Shown: one piece after another, positions 1-5,756 of the stretch | Numbering within the stretch: the stretch's first letter is position 1 | Layout of the letters: each line of letters opens with the position of its first letter | Assembly (NCBI GenBank): GCA_024408695.1 | Contig: JAKSUU010000069.1 | Span: 1-5,964, forward strand | From: Coriobacteriales bacterium | GTDB taxonomy: Bacteria; Actinomycetota; Coriobacteriia; Coriobacteriales; QAMH01 | Direction of reading: 5' to 3' | DNA length: 5,964 bases | Program-made: the position numbers and the translations under genes | The notes under the pieces: model-generated | Told to the model about the DNA's origin: nothing | The model's input: only the letters and a program-made list of their open reading frames with translations | The model's database searches: none

Positions 1-1
1 A

Positions 2-343
2 GGAATGAAACCAATTTTTGATGATATAGTGAGAAAAATCTATAAAGGAGAAATTGCCAGTGCTGAACTTTGCAAGAAGGCTCAAAATGAATATTTGCTA
101 GAACAAACAGAAAACGCTGCTATGGGTAATGTTTTTATAAGTAACGGCATTGCTTTTGGACACAAAACAGGCAATTTATTTGCATCTCCGCCATACGGAA
201 CTGACGCAAGACACGATAGCGGTATTGTTTATCTTGAAAAGAAAGCTTTTATTGTTTCTGTTACCATGCAATTAAGAGAAAATATCGCAAACCCAATTCA
301 CCAGCAAATTGCTCAAATTGTAATAGATAGTTTATGTAAATAG
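2..343 (+). CDS. Class A beta-lactamase-like serine hydrolase, C-terminal part (5' end outside window)
   Basis: The frame is open to the left edge. The first ATG (base 5) has no properly spaced ribosome binding site, so this is read as the 3' part of a longer gene. Counting from that ATG, residues 53-56 read HKTG, the third conserved motif (KTG) of penicillin-recognising serine hydrolases. About 15 residues later RHDSGIVY (69-76) matches the 'RHDVGIVY' type strand typical of class A beta-lactamase-like proteins, and an IAQIVIDSL helix closes the domain. The catalytic SxxK and SDN motifs would lie upstream and cannot be checked. Such proteins hydrolyse beta-lactams or act on peptidoglycan-like substrates outside the cytoplasm. 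Which applies here, and whether the protein is exported, cannot be told. It is followed by a 56-base AT-rich gap before moaE and has no obvious functional tie to cofactor synthesis. The family call is moderately sure. Confidence 0.6.
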   Translation, partial: GMKPIFDDIVRKIYKGEIASAELCKKAQNEYLLEQTENAAMGNVFISNGIAFGHKTGNLFASPPYGTDARHDSGIVYLEKKAFIVSVTMQLRENIANPIHQQIAQIVIDSLCK

Positions 344-399
344 CGCAAACAAAAATTTACTATAAAATATTCTTATGTAATTTATAAGTTTGAGTTTGT

Positions 400-813
400 A
401 TGAAAGAAGTATTTATAGATAAAAGTAAAGATGAACCAGATAGCTCGCAGTGGCTAAAAGAAGCCAAAATCTCTGATGTAAAAAATGAGTGTGGCATCTA
501 TTTGTTTAGCAACGGAGTTGTTAGAGGCACCAGCAAAAGGGAAGTTCGCTATGGCGAAAGCATTGTAGATTCTGTAAAAAAAGTTTATGTTAAATGTAAA
601 TGGGATGTTTTAGAACAAGCAATAAAAGAAACTGCTGAACTGCCAGGTGTTAAATACCTGCGTGTTTGGGTAAATGAAGGTGAGCTAGAACTTGGCGAAA
701 CTATCATGTGCACCCTAGTCGGAGCCGATATTCGAGATAATTGCGTAGCAGCACTCACCTATTTTGTTGACAGATTAAAAAATGATTGTTTAAGCGAAAT
801 TGAGACTTTTTAA
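400..813 (+). CDS. moaE: Molybdopterin synthase catalytic subunit MoaE, divergent
   Basis: MoaE, with thiocarboxylated MoaD, converts cyclic pyranopterin monophosphate into molybdopterin in the cytoplasm. The 137-residue product shows the family layout: an early strand ending in GVVR (39-42, the R matching E. coli Arg39), a helix at about 66-81, GELELGE (94-100, the usual GEL-x-GD motif), and a last helix ending DRLK (124-127). Lys127 aligns with catalytic Lys119 of E. coli and Arg112 with Arg104. Two usual residues are missing: position 111 is Ile where E. coli has His103, and position 134 is Ile where E. coli has Lys126. The common PxWKxE tail is replaced by a short end. No strong ribosome binding site precedes the ATG. 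It is the first gene of the cofactor set and its TAA shares one base with the moaA ATG (TAATG). Membership in the family is fairly sure; full activity is not. Confidence 0.8.
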   Translation: MKEVFIDKSKDEPDSSQWLKEAKISDVKNECGIYLFSNGVVRGTSKREVRYGESIVDSVKKVYVKCKWDVLEQAIKETAELPGVKYLRVWVNEGELELGETIMCTLVGADIRDNCVAALTYFVDRLKNDCLSEIETF

Positions 814-1730
814 TGCAAGATTCATTTGGTCGTGACATAAAATACATGCGCATATCTATTACCGATAGATGTAACTTGCGTTGCAAATATTGCATGCCTG
901 CAGATGGACTTAAAAACAAACTTACACATGCGGACATTTTATCTTATGACGAGATTATTAAAATTGTGCGAGTTGCTAAAAGTCTTGGAATTGAAGCTGT
1001 GCGCATTACTGGTGGTGAACCACTTGTAAGAAAAGGCGTACCTGATCTTGTTCGCGAACTATCAAAAATTGTTGATGTATCTTTAACTACAAATGCGACT
1101 CTACTTCCCAAATATGCTATGGAGCTTAAAAACGCTGGCTTAAGTCGTATAAACATTTCAATTGACACACTTGATGCTAACGCATACAAAGAAATTACTC
1201 GTGTTGGAAATTTGGATGAAGCTATTGCAGGTTTAGAAGCTGTGCTAGATGCTGGGTTTGATCCAGTAAAAATTAATGCAGTAGCAATGAAAGGCATAAA
1301 ACAAAATTATAATGATTTTGCGCGACTCACATTCGAAAAGCCTGTGCATGTGCGTTTTATTGAATACATGAGCATAGGAGATATAGAAGGCAAATATATA
1401 AGTGAAGAAGAAATTAAAGCACAAATTAATGCTGATTTGCATCCCGTTAGTGGACCAATTGGTAGTGGACCTGCACATTATTATCAACTAGATGGTGCAA
1501 AAGGGACAATAGGGTTTATCACATCGCAATCTAATCATTTTTGTAATACTTGCAACAGAATCCGCCTAACAGCAGATGGTAAAATTCGCCCTTGTTTATT
1601 TAGTGATGTTGAATATGACGTAAGAAGCGGAAACATTAAAGATGTTTTAGAAAATGCCATAAAAAATAAGCCTGCTGGACACGAAGGGAAAAGCGGAACA
1701 TTTAGACATATGAGTCAAATTGGAGGATAA
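813..1730 (+). CDS. moaA: GTP 3',8-cyclase MoaA (radical SAM)
   Basis: MoaA is a cytoplasmic radical SAM enzyme that makes 3',8-cyclo-7,8-dihydro-GTP from GTP, the first step of molybdenum cofactor synthesis. The 305-residue product is slightly shorter than the E. coli enzyme. The N-terminal cluster motif CxxxCxxC is at Cys20, Cys24 and Cys27, within [13 protein letters not shown]. The SAM-binding TGGEP is at 66-70. The C-terminal cluster that binds GTP is CxxC-x13-C at Cys244, Cys247 and Cys261, within [14 protein letters not shown] followed by RPCLF. The protein ends in Gly-Gly (304-305), the conserved tail needed for catalysis in this family. The start codon overlaps the moaE stop by one base and has no clear ribosome binding site, suggesting translational coupling. 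The GGAGGA that encodes the final Gly-Gly could also act as a ribosome binding site for downstream starts. Confidence 0.97.
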   Translation: MQDSFGRDIKYMRISITDRCNLRCKYCMPADGLKNKLTHADILSYDEIIKIVRVAKSLGIEAVRITGGEPLVRKGVPDLVRELSKIVDVSLTTNATLLPKYAMELKNAGLSRINISIDTLDANAYKEITRVGNLDEAIAGLEAVLDAGFDPVKINAVAMKGIKQNYNDFARLTFEKPVHVRFIEYMSIGDIEGKYISEEEIKAQINADLHPVSGPIGSGPAHYYQLDGAKGTIGFITSQSNHFCNTCNRIRLTADGKIRPCLFSDVEYDVRSGNIKDVLENAIKNKPAGHEGKSGTFRHMSQIGG

Positions 1731-1744
1731 AATTGGGTAGATCT

Positions 1745-1766
1745 AGTGCACTCCGGGCCGTGCACT
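1745..1766 (+). repeat. Inverted repeat / hairpin between moaA and moaC
   Basis: AGTGCAC (1745-1751) pairs perfectly with GTGCACT (1760-1766) around the 8-base loop TCCGGGCC, and TTTTG follows. The stretch is clearly richer in G and C than the flanking genes. It lies 14 bases after the moaA stop and ends 10 bases before the moaC ribosome binding site. It could pause or weakly terminate transcription, stabilise the moaA message end, or bind a protein. With a 7-base-pair stem and only four T it is a poor classical terminator, so the role is open. Confidence 0.5.
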
Positions 1767-1776
1767 TTTGCCAAAT

Positions 1777-1782
1777 AGGAGG
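1777..1782 (+). promoter_or_regulatory. Ribosome binding site deciding the moaC start
   Basis: A full AGGAGG lies 4 bases before the ATG at 1787. This supports that ATG over an in-frame TTG at 1733, which has its own GGAGG (1722-1726) 6 bases upstream but would add 18 residues with no counterpart in the MoaC family. Confidence 0.7.
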
Positions 1783-1786
1783 ACAG

Positions 1787-2254
1787 ATGTTAAGTCACAT
1801 AGATGAAACAGGTAATGTAAAAATGGTTGATGTTTCAGATAAAGCTGAAACAAAACGCATCGCCATTGCAACAGCCGAGATTTTCATGAAACCCGAAACC
1901 TTACAGATGATAGTTGAAGATAAAACTCCAAAAGGAGATGTTCTTGCATGTGCGCGTATTGCTGGCATTATGGCTGCCAAAAAAACTGGTGATCTTATAC
2001 CTATGTGCCATCCTCTAAATCTTGAAAATGTAAAAATTGATTTTGAAATTAAGAGTGAAAGCATAAAAATAATATCAACTGCTCTTTTAACAGGTAAAAC
2101 AGGGGTTGAAATGGAAGCTCTAACAGCTGCCAACGTTTGTGCTTTAACTATTTATGATATGTGTAAGGCAGTAGATCGTGGAATGCATATAGAAAGCATT
2201 CGCCTTCTTAAAAAAGATGGCGGCAAAAGTGGACTTTGGGAATATAAGGAATAA
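1787..2254 (+). CDS. moaC: Cyclic pyranopterin monophosphate synthase MoaC
   Basis: MoaC rearranges the cyclised GTP product of MoaA into cyclic pyranopterin monophosphate, completing the first stage of cofactor synthesis. From the ATG at 1787 the product has 155 residues, close to the usual length. The start resembles typical MoaC: a short lead, then [11 protein letters not shown] (12-22). Active-site positions are all present: Lys49 in KGDVLA, His75 in MCHPLNL, GVEMEAL (106-112), and Asp124 and Lys127 in YDMCKA. GGKSG (145-149) near the end is also a family signature. An extended form from TTG at 1733 is possible in sequence terms but unlikely. A 56-base gap with a hairpin separates the gene from moaA, and 85 bases with a second inverted repeat separate it from mogA. 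Confidence 0.96.
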   Translation: MLSHIDETGNVKMVDVSDKAETKRIAIATAEIFMKPETLQMIVEDKTPKGDVLACARIAGIMAAKKTGDLIPMCHPLNLENVKIDFEIKSESIKIISTALLTGKTGVEMEALTAANVCALTIYDMCKAVDRGMHIESIRLLKKDGGKSGLWEYKE

Positions 2255-2259
2255 TCCAT

Positions 2260-2296
2260 TTTGGTACAAATAATACCTGATATATTTTGTACCAAA
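2260..2296 (+). repeat. Perfect 11-base inverted repeat between moaC and mogA
   Basis: TTTGGTACAAA (2260-2270) and TTTGTACCAAA (2286-2296) are exact reverse complements around a 15-base AT-rich centre. A second TACC inside the loop (2274-2277) can pair with GGTA of the left arm, so two mutually exclusive foldings exist. No T tract follows, so a classical terminator is unlikely. Candidate roles are a dyad operator near an internal mogA promoter, an RNA processing hairpin or an attenuator. It does not resemble the known E. coli ModE site. Its position, directly after the moaC stop and 43 bases before the mogA ATG, fits control of mogA expression, but that is inference. Confidence 0.6.
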
Positions 2297-2339
2297 CTGC
2301 TGGTCAGGAACTAATTTTGTAAATATAAGGAGAAATAAT

Positions 2340-2807
2340 ATGTCTTTACGCTTTGTAATAATCACATGTAGTGATACTCGCACAATTAATGAGGATACTG
2401 CCGGTGCCTACCTTGCTGGTGCAATACTTAATAATGATTGGAAACTCAAAAACCATGTAGTCGTAAAAGATAATGTAGAAGATATTTCTGCTGCAATTAT
2501 AGAAAACGACCACGATGTTGATGTCATCTTAACCTGCGGTGGCACAGGCCTTTCCTTGCGCGACGTAACCCCTGAAGCCACAATGGCAGTATGCGAGCGC
2601 AATGTGCCCGGTGTGGCAGAATATATGCGCTCAGAAGGCTTAAGAAAAACTCCAAATGCAGCTCTTTCTCGTGCACTTTGCATGCAACGTGGCAAAACAC
2701 TCGTAGTAAATATGCCCGGTAGCTTAAAGGCAGCTAAAGAAAACTGGGACGCACTAGAACAAATAATCGAGCACGCCGTCAAAATGATGCGTGGCGGAGG
2801 ACATTAA
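2340..2807 (+). CDS. mogA: Molybdopterin adenylyltransferase, MogA/MoaB family
   Basis: This family activates molybdopterin with ATP, giving adenylyl-molybdopterin, which MoeA then uses for metal insertion. The 155-residue protein is a single MogA-type domain. It opens with a strand and SDTR (11-14). The hallmark TCGGTGLSLRDVTPEAT is at 65-81, where TTGGTG-x-S-x-RD-x-TPEAT is usual. SRAL (110-113) and VNMPGS (123-128) are also present; the latter is the second pterin and nucleotide binding loop. AAGGAG (2327-2332), 7 bases before the ATG, fixes the start. From sequence alone MogA and bacterial MoaB cannot be separated; the context with two moeA genes fits the adenylyltransferase role. A degenerate copy of its last codons follows directly after the stop. 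Confidence 0.92.
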   Translation: MSLRFVIITCSDTRTINEDTAGAYLAGAILNNDWKLKNHVVVKDNVEDISAAIIENDHDVDVILTCGGTGLSLRDVTPEATMAVCERNVPGVAEYMRSEGLRKTPNAALSRALCMQRGKTLVVNMPGSLKAAKENWDALEQIIEHAVKMMRGGGH

Positions 2808-2855
2808 ACCATTAAACAACATGCAATTAAAATTATGTATATTGGTGGACATTAA
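2808..2855 (+). repeat. Degenerate in-frame copy of the mogA 3' end
   Basis: The 48 bases after the mogA stop align without gaps, in the same frame, to the last 16 codons of mogA (2760-2807) and also end in TAA. By hand count 29 of 48 bases match, and 11 of the last 12. The translated copy ends HAIKIMYIGGH where MogA ends HAVKMMRGGGH. Several differences are in third codon positions (CAC/CAT, GCC/GCA, GGA/GGT). This looks like the remnant of another mogA end or an old tandem duplication, not a gene. It lies in the short gap before the convergent minus-strand genes. Confidence 0.55.
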
Positions 2856-2877
2856 TTAGTATGAATACGCCAAATCC

Positions 2878-2912
2878 AAAACTTTAAGTTATCAACTCTA
2901 GCGGCAAGTTTT
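2878..2912. terminator. Weak stem-loop between the convergent gene sets
   Basis: AAAACTT (2878-2884) is complementary to AAGTTTT (2906-2912) with a 21-base loop. It lies just past the stop of the minus-strand gene at 2920 and beyond the mogA end. Its place is right for a bidirectional terminator, but the stem is AT-rich and the loop long, so support is weak. No better terminator is visible between 2808 and 2919. Confidence 0.2.
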
Positions 2913-2919
2913 CAATAAT

Positions 2920-3312
2920 TTACAACTTCAAAAGTGTCATATTGTAACTTGTACCCCATTGCTTAAACCAAGCAATTGCTGATTTTTGAGTCTGTCTAAA
3001 ATTATTACCCAAAAAATAATAATCTTTAAGCAAATATAAATTAATCTTTAATGTTTCTTTCATTTCATTCGAAACGAAATCCGCAATTAATATAGATTCA
3101 CATAGCTTAGTGATTATCTCGAAAAGCTGTTTTTGAAAAACAGGATTATCATCATAATTAGAAAGCCTATTCACTTCGCCCCACACATCAATCAATTGAA
3201 CAAAGCAGTCATTAAACGCATATTGTCGAAGGTCCTGCTTAGAATAAACAAACTTATAGCTATTTACAAATTCTTGAAGTTTATAATACTCATTTAACTT
3301 TGAACTAGACAT
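2920..3312 (-). CDS. Uncharacterised small, probably helical protein
   Basis: I do not recognise this family. From the ATG at 3312 the product has 130 residues. This start is chosen because GAGGA (3321-3325) lies 8 bases upstream; an ATG at 3327 would add five residues but has no clear site. The protein is rich in Tyr, Phe, Leu and Lys, has near-balanced charge, and looks mainly alpha-helical. Visible segments are KLNEYYKLQEFVNSYKF at the start, a QLFEIITKLCESILIADFV stretch in the middle, and SAIAWFKQWG near the end. No signal peptide or membrane span is apparent. Its start overlaps the end of the upstream gene by 8 bases, so the two are almost certainly co-transcribed and translationally coupled. 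The DNA is visibly more AT-rich than the neighbouring moeA fusion, which may point to a separate origin. Confidence 0.7.
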   Translation of the reverse strand: MSSSKLNEYYKLQEFVNSYKFVYSKQDLRQYAFNDCFVQLIDVWGEVNRLSNYDDNPVFQKQLFEIITKLCESILIADFVSNEMKETLKINLYLLKDYYFLGNNFRQTQKSAIAWFKQWGTSYNMTLLKL

Positions 3313-3688
3313 GCAAAGAATCCTCATCTATCCAGGAAAATAGAACAAGATTAATTTGCTCAATAAGATCTTCATCAACAATTTCACGAATATTCTGTCC
3401 TGAAGATTCAAGTTCAATATTTTTTGCGATATTTAGAGTAGACTCATACACAATATGCCCATCTTCAAAAAATATGTTTCCACCATATACTGTATCGCCT
3501 TGGCGAACGATATCACAACACTTATGAACAGCCATACCAACGGCAACTTTATTTTGTGTAATGTTAACATCAAACTTGATAAAATCAGGCATTTGACGTG
3601 GAGTAATGGATTTCAAGAAATCAAAATTCACGTTATCACTTAAAATAATGCCTCGATTATCCGACATAATATTACTTTGATTGTTCAT
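3305..3688 (-). CDS. Uncharacterised acidic protein, possibly DUF5674-like
   Basis: This 127-residue cytoplasmic-looking protein is acidic (about 20 Asp/Glu against 9 Lys/Arg). Its centre, from FIKFDVNITQ through VAVGMAVHK, then QGDTVYGGNIFF, then YESTLNIA and an IREIVDEDLIEQI helix, recalls from memory the order of motifs in DUF5674: a VAVGG-x-LH strand, a GS-x-QxDxWG-x-N segment, SxINI, and a final helix. The match is by eye and the function of that family is unknown. The start ATG has AAGG 7 bases upstream and a promoter at 3717-3745. A second Met at residue 8 lacks a binding site. The gene heads a two-gene unit with the 130-residue protein downstream. An acidic small protein before an overlapping partner recalls toxin-antitoxin layouts, but nothing in either sequence confirms that. 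Confidence 0.7.
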   Translation of the reverse strand: MNNQSNIMSDNRGIILSDNVNFDFLKSITPRQMPDFIKFDVNITQNKVAVGMAVHKCCDIVRQGDTVYGGNIFFEDGHIVYESTLNIAKNIELESSGQNIREIVDEDLIEQINLVLFSWIDEDSLHV

Positions 3689-3716
3689 ATATTTGCCTTA
3701 ACTTGCTAATTAACCG

Positions 3717-3745
3717 ATTATACTATATCCAATATTTTGAGTCTA
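3717..3745 (-). promoter_or_regulatory. Sigma70-type promoter for the two small minus-strand genes
   Basis: On the minus strand a perfect TATAAT (3722 down to 3717) lies 17 bases after TAGACT (3745 down to 3740), which matches four of six bases of TTGACA. The -35 box overlaps the stop codon of the moeA fusion gene. Transcription would start near 3710, giving a leader of about 20 bases before the ATG at 3688. The small gene pair can therefore be expressed independently of the moeA genes upstream. Confidence 0.6.
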
Positions 3746-5650
3746 AAAATGGTAGAGCACTTTCCCGGGGCTTACTAACTTATAGCCACCAAGTTGTTCT
3801 AATCGATTAACAAAATCCACGCTTTGCAAGGTGGTCAAGAGCTCCTGAATTTGAGGAAGTTCAAAGGCGTAATCTGGAATCAGAAAATCATATTGCTCTA
3901 AACATATTTCTATAAAATCTAAATCAAACATTTTTGCTGCACTATAAATTCCCATACCAGCATCGGCACTACCACTTTTAATCTGAGCTGCAAGAGATGC
4001 ATGAGTGAACTCTTCGTGGTCATATCCATAAATGTCTTGAGAATTAAGACCATGCTTTTCGCATAAATAATCGTTTAAAATGCGAGTACCCGACCCCTTT
4101 TGCCTGTTAATAAAATGAACGCGTGCGATGTCCGAAAAATCTTTGATACCCTTGGGATTGCCTTTAGCAACAATAATTCCTTGAACGCGACTTACACATT
4201 CCAAAAGGTAAACTCCACCATTTGGGAAGAACTTCTCAATATAGCTTTTATTATATGTGCCATCGACTGTGTCTAGTAAATGAATGCCGCCTGCATGCAT
4301 AAGACCACGCTTAGCAGCCATTATTGCACCCATCGATCCAACATGCGTAGAAGAAAGCTTGGCGTTCATAATATTAGCAAGTTCATCGATTAGTGGATCA
4401 TGGCTTCCAACCATAAGCAAAGTGTTTGCAATTTCATCCTTGCTGCAATCTGTGTGAACGGTTACTAGATCCCCAGCTTGACAGCCTTCACTATTCATAG
4501 GAATTGTAATTATGCCATCGCTTTGAACAAGACTGGTAACAACGCCTGCTCCTCGTTTTAAAGGCGCTGCTATAACCTTGTCTTGCACTCTTCCCAATTT
4601 AACGCGAATTGTTTCTTCATATTTTAAAGAAGAATTAATGTTTTCGCTAATGTGTGCCTGAATTGCATTATCCATACATAAGTTAGCCATGGTTAACTTT
4701 TCAACAATAGGTTTAAGAATTTTATCTAAAACCACAACACCACTAGCGGGGTAACCTGGCGTTCCAATTACTGGCTTACCATTAACGAGACCTAAAATTG
4801 CAGGTTTGCCTGGTTTTATGGATATTCCATGATAAAGCACTCTGCCAGCGTTAGCAATTACCTTCGATGCAAGATCGTCACGCCCGGCACTTGAGCCTGC
4901 CAACAGCAAAACTATATCGCATTCACGTGCCGCTGTAACAACGCAAGCGCTAATCTCATCAAAGATATCTTTACATATAGGGTAAATTTTTGGACAGCAA
5001 CCCCAATTTGTCACAATACCTGCAAACATACTTGAATTTGTATCGATTATGTCACCTGCCTTAGGGTTTGATGTCCACTCAACAATTTCATCGCCTGTAG
5101 GAATAATGCCAACAACAGGCTTTTTGCAAACTTCAATTTCATTTATACCAGCAGCCATACAAGAAGCAATAACAAACGGCGTGACCTTGGTGCCCTTAGG
5201 CACAATCATCTCTCCTGCACAAACATCTTCGCCGATTTGACGAACATCCGACCAAGGGCTAACAGAAGACATAATCTCAACGTCACATGTTCCCGCACGC
5301 TGATCGGCAAGTGAATCGCTTTTAAAAATTACATCTTCAACCATAATAACCGCATCTGCCTGGTCGGGCAAAGGATCTCCAGTATCAACAACAATATAAT
5401 CCTGCGGACTAAGCGTAATAGGCGTCGTGGCAGTCGCCCCAAAACTCACAGAAGCCATAACAGCAATGCCGTCCATGGCACTAGCATGATAATGTGGAAC
5501 TGAGTTTTTTGCATAAACTGCGCTAGCTGTTATGCGATTCAAAGCATCCGTAACTGGCACCGTTTCGGCATGCAGCTTTAAGTTCAATGCTTCTAAATAG
5601 TTATTTAAAGCTTCATTGACCTCAGTATTTTTAAGATATTTAAAACTCAT
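3743..5650 (-). CDS. moeA: Molybdopterin molybdenumtransferase MoeA fused to a periplasmic-binding-protein-like domain
   Basis: MoeA hydrolyses adenylyl-molybdopterin and inserts molybdate (or tungstate). Residues 1 to about 400 of 635 form a complete MoeA: HASAMDG (55-61, Asp60 matching E. coli Asp59), DTGDPLP (89-95), IPTGDE (183-188, Glu188), AGSSAGRDD (251-259), IKPGKP (278-283), GTPGYPAS (296-303), and a last beta domain with SDGIITIP (377-384). From about 410 on there is a PBP-like domain (COG1910/PF12727 type): SHDPL (416-420), VGSMGA (437-442), HLLD with TYN (457-467), RVQG, NRQKGSGTR (515-523), GYDHEEFTH (542-550), SADAGMG (561-567) and EQYD (585-588). There is no signal peptide, so the domain is cytoplasmic. 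It is related to molybdate or tungstate binding proteins; ligand capture or sensing is inferred. AAGGG precedes the ATG by 6 bases. A second moeA lies 106 bases upstream on the same strand. Confidence 0.95.
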   Translation of the reverse strand: MSFKYLKNTEVNEALNNYLEALNLKLHAETVPVTDALNRITASAVYAKNSVPHYHASAMDGIAVMASVSFGATATTPITLSPQDYIVVDTGDPLPDQADAVIMVEDVIFKSDSLADQRAGTCDVEIMSSVSPWSDVRQIGEDVCAGEMIVPKGTKVTPFVIASCMAAGINEIEVCKKPVVGIIPTGDEIVEWTSNPKAGDIIDTNSSMFAGIVTNWGCCPKIYPICKDIFDEISACVVTAARECDIVLLLAGSSAGRDDLASKVIANAGRVLYHGISIKPGKPAILGLVNGKPVIGTPGYPASGVVVLDKILKPIVEKLTMANLCMDNAIQAHISENINSSLKYEETIRVKLGRVQDKVIAAPLKRGAGVVTSLVQSDGIITIPMNSEGCQAGDLVTVHTDCSKDEIANTLLMVGSHDPLIDELANIMNAKLSSTHVGSMGAIMAAKRGLMHAGGIHLLDTVDGTYNKSYIEKFFPNGGVYLLECVSRVQGIIVAKGNPKGIKDFSDIARVHFINRQKGSGTRILNDYLCEKHGLNSQDIYGYDHEEFTHASLAAQIKSGSADAGMGIYSAAKMFDLDFIEICLEQYDFLIPDYAFELPQIQELLTTLQSVDFVNRLEQLGGYKLVSPGKVLYHF

Positions 5651-5682
5651 TTAAGACCCTTCTGCACTAGTTGCCTTTTCCG

Positions 5683-5721
5683 TCAACGCATTTTAACCTT
5701 GACATTTTAAACTTTCTCTAA
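5683..5721 (-). repeat. Degenerate copy of the upstream moeA 3' end
   Basis: On the minus strand these 39 bases align without gaps to the last 13 codons of the partial moeA (5757-5795), 74 bases away. By hand count 30 of 39 match. The copy ends NVKVKMR-stop where the gene ends NVKVKMW-stop. Differences include GTT/GTC and AAA/AAG third-position changes and an in-frame stop (TAA for CAA). It reads as a relic of a moeA 3' end in the gap before the moeA fusion gene. The motif is AT-rich and itself built of two similar halves, which lowers its significance. Confidence 0.5.
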
Positions 5722-5756
5722 CATCGTAATTTCGCCCTAAAGTTTTGGCCTTATCC

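Noticed and set aside
332..380. Possible 3'-end echo after the beta-lactamase-like gene (TTATGTAA at 332-339 and 373-380)
   Set aside because: Only eight AT-rich bases match, with no further alignment on either side.
344..399. Promoter for the moaE-moaA-moaC-mogA set
   Set aside because: Several TATAAA-like words occur (for example 361-366), but none has a convincing -35 box at the right distance in this AT-rich gap.
944..1297. Open frame of 117 codons on the minus strand opposite moaA
   Set aside because: It is fully covered by a moaA with all expected motifs and shows no family resemblance. The same holds for opposite-strand frames over moaC (1795-2133) and mogA (2408-2782).
1733..1786. 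N-terminal extension of MoaC from TTG 1733 as the main start
   Set aside because: The 18 added residues have no counterpart in the family, span the hairpin, and the ATG at 1787 has a fuller ribosome binding site.
2260..2296. Rho-independent terminator after moaC
   Set aside because: The stem is good, but the loop is long, the arms are AT-rich and no T tract follows the right arm.
2920..3688. Firm call of a toxin-antitoxin system for the small gene pair
   Set aside because: Only gene size, overlap and the acidity of the first product suggest it; no toxin or antitoxin motif is visible.
5663..5670. CTAGTGCA shared (minus strand) with the moaA-moaC hairpin region at 1743-1750
   Set aside because: Eight bases with no extended similarity is compatible with chance in two spacers.
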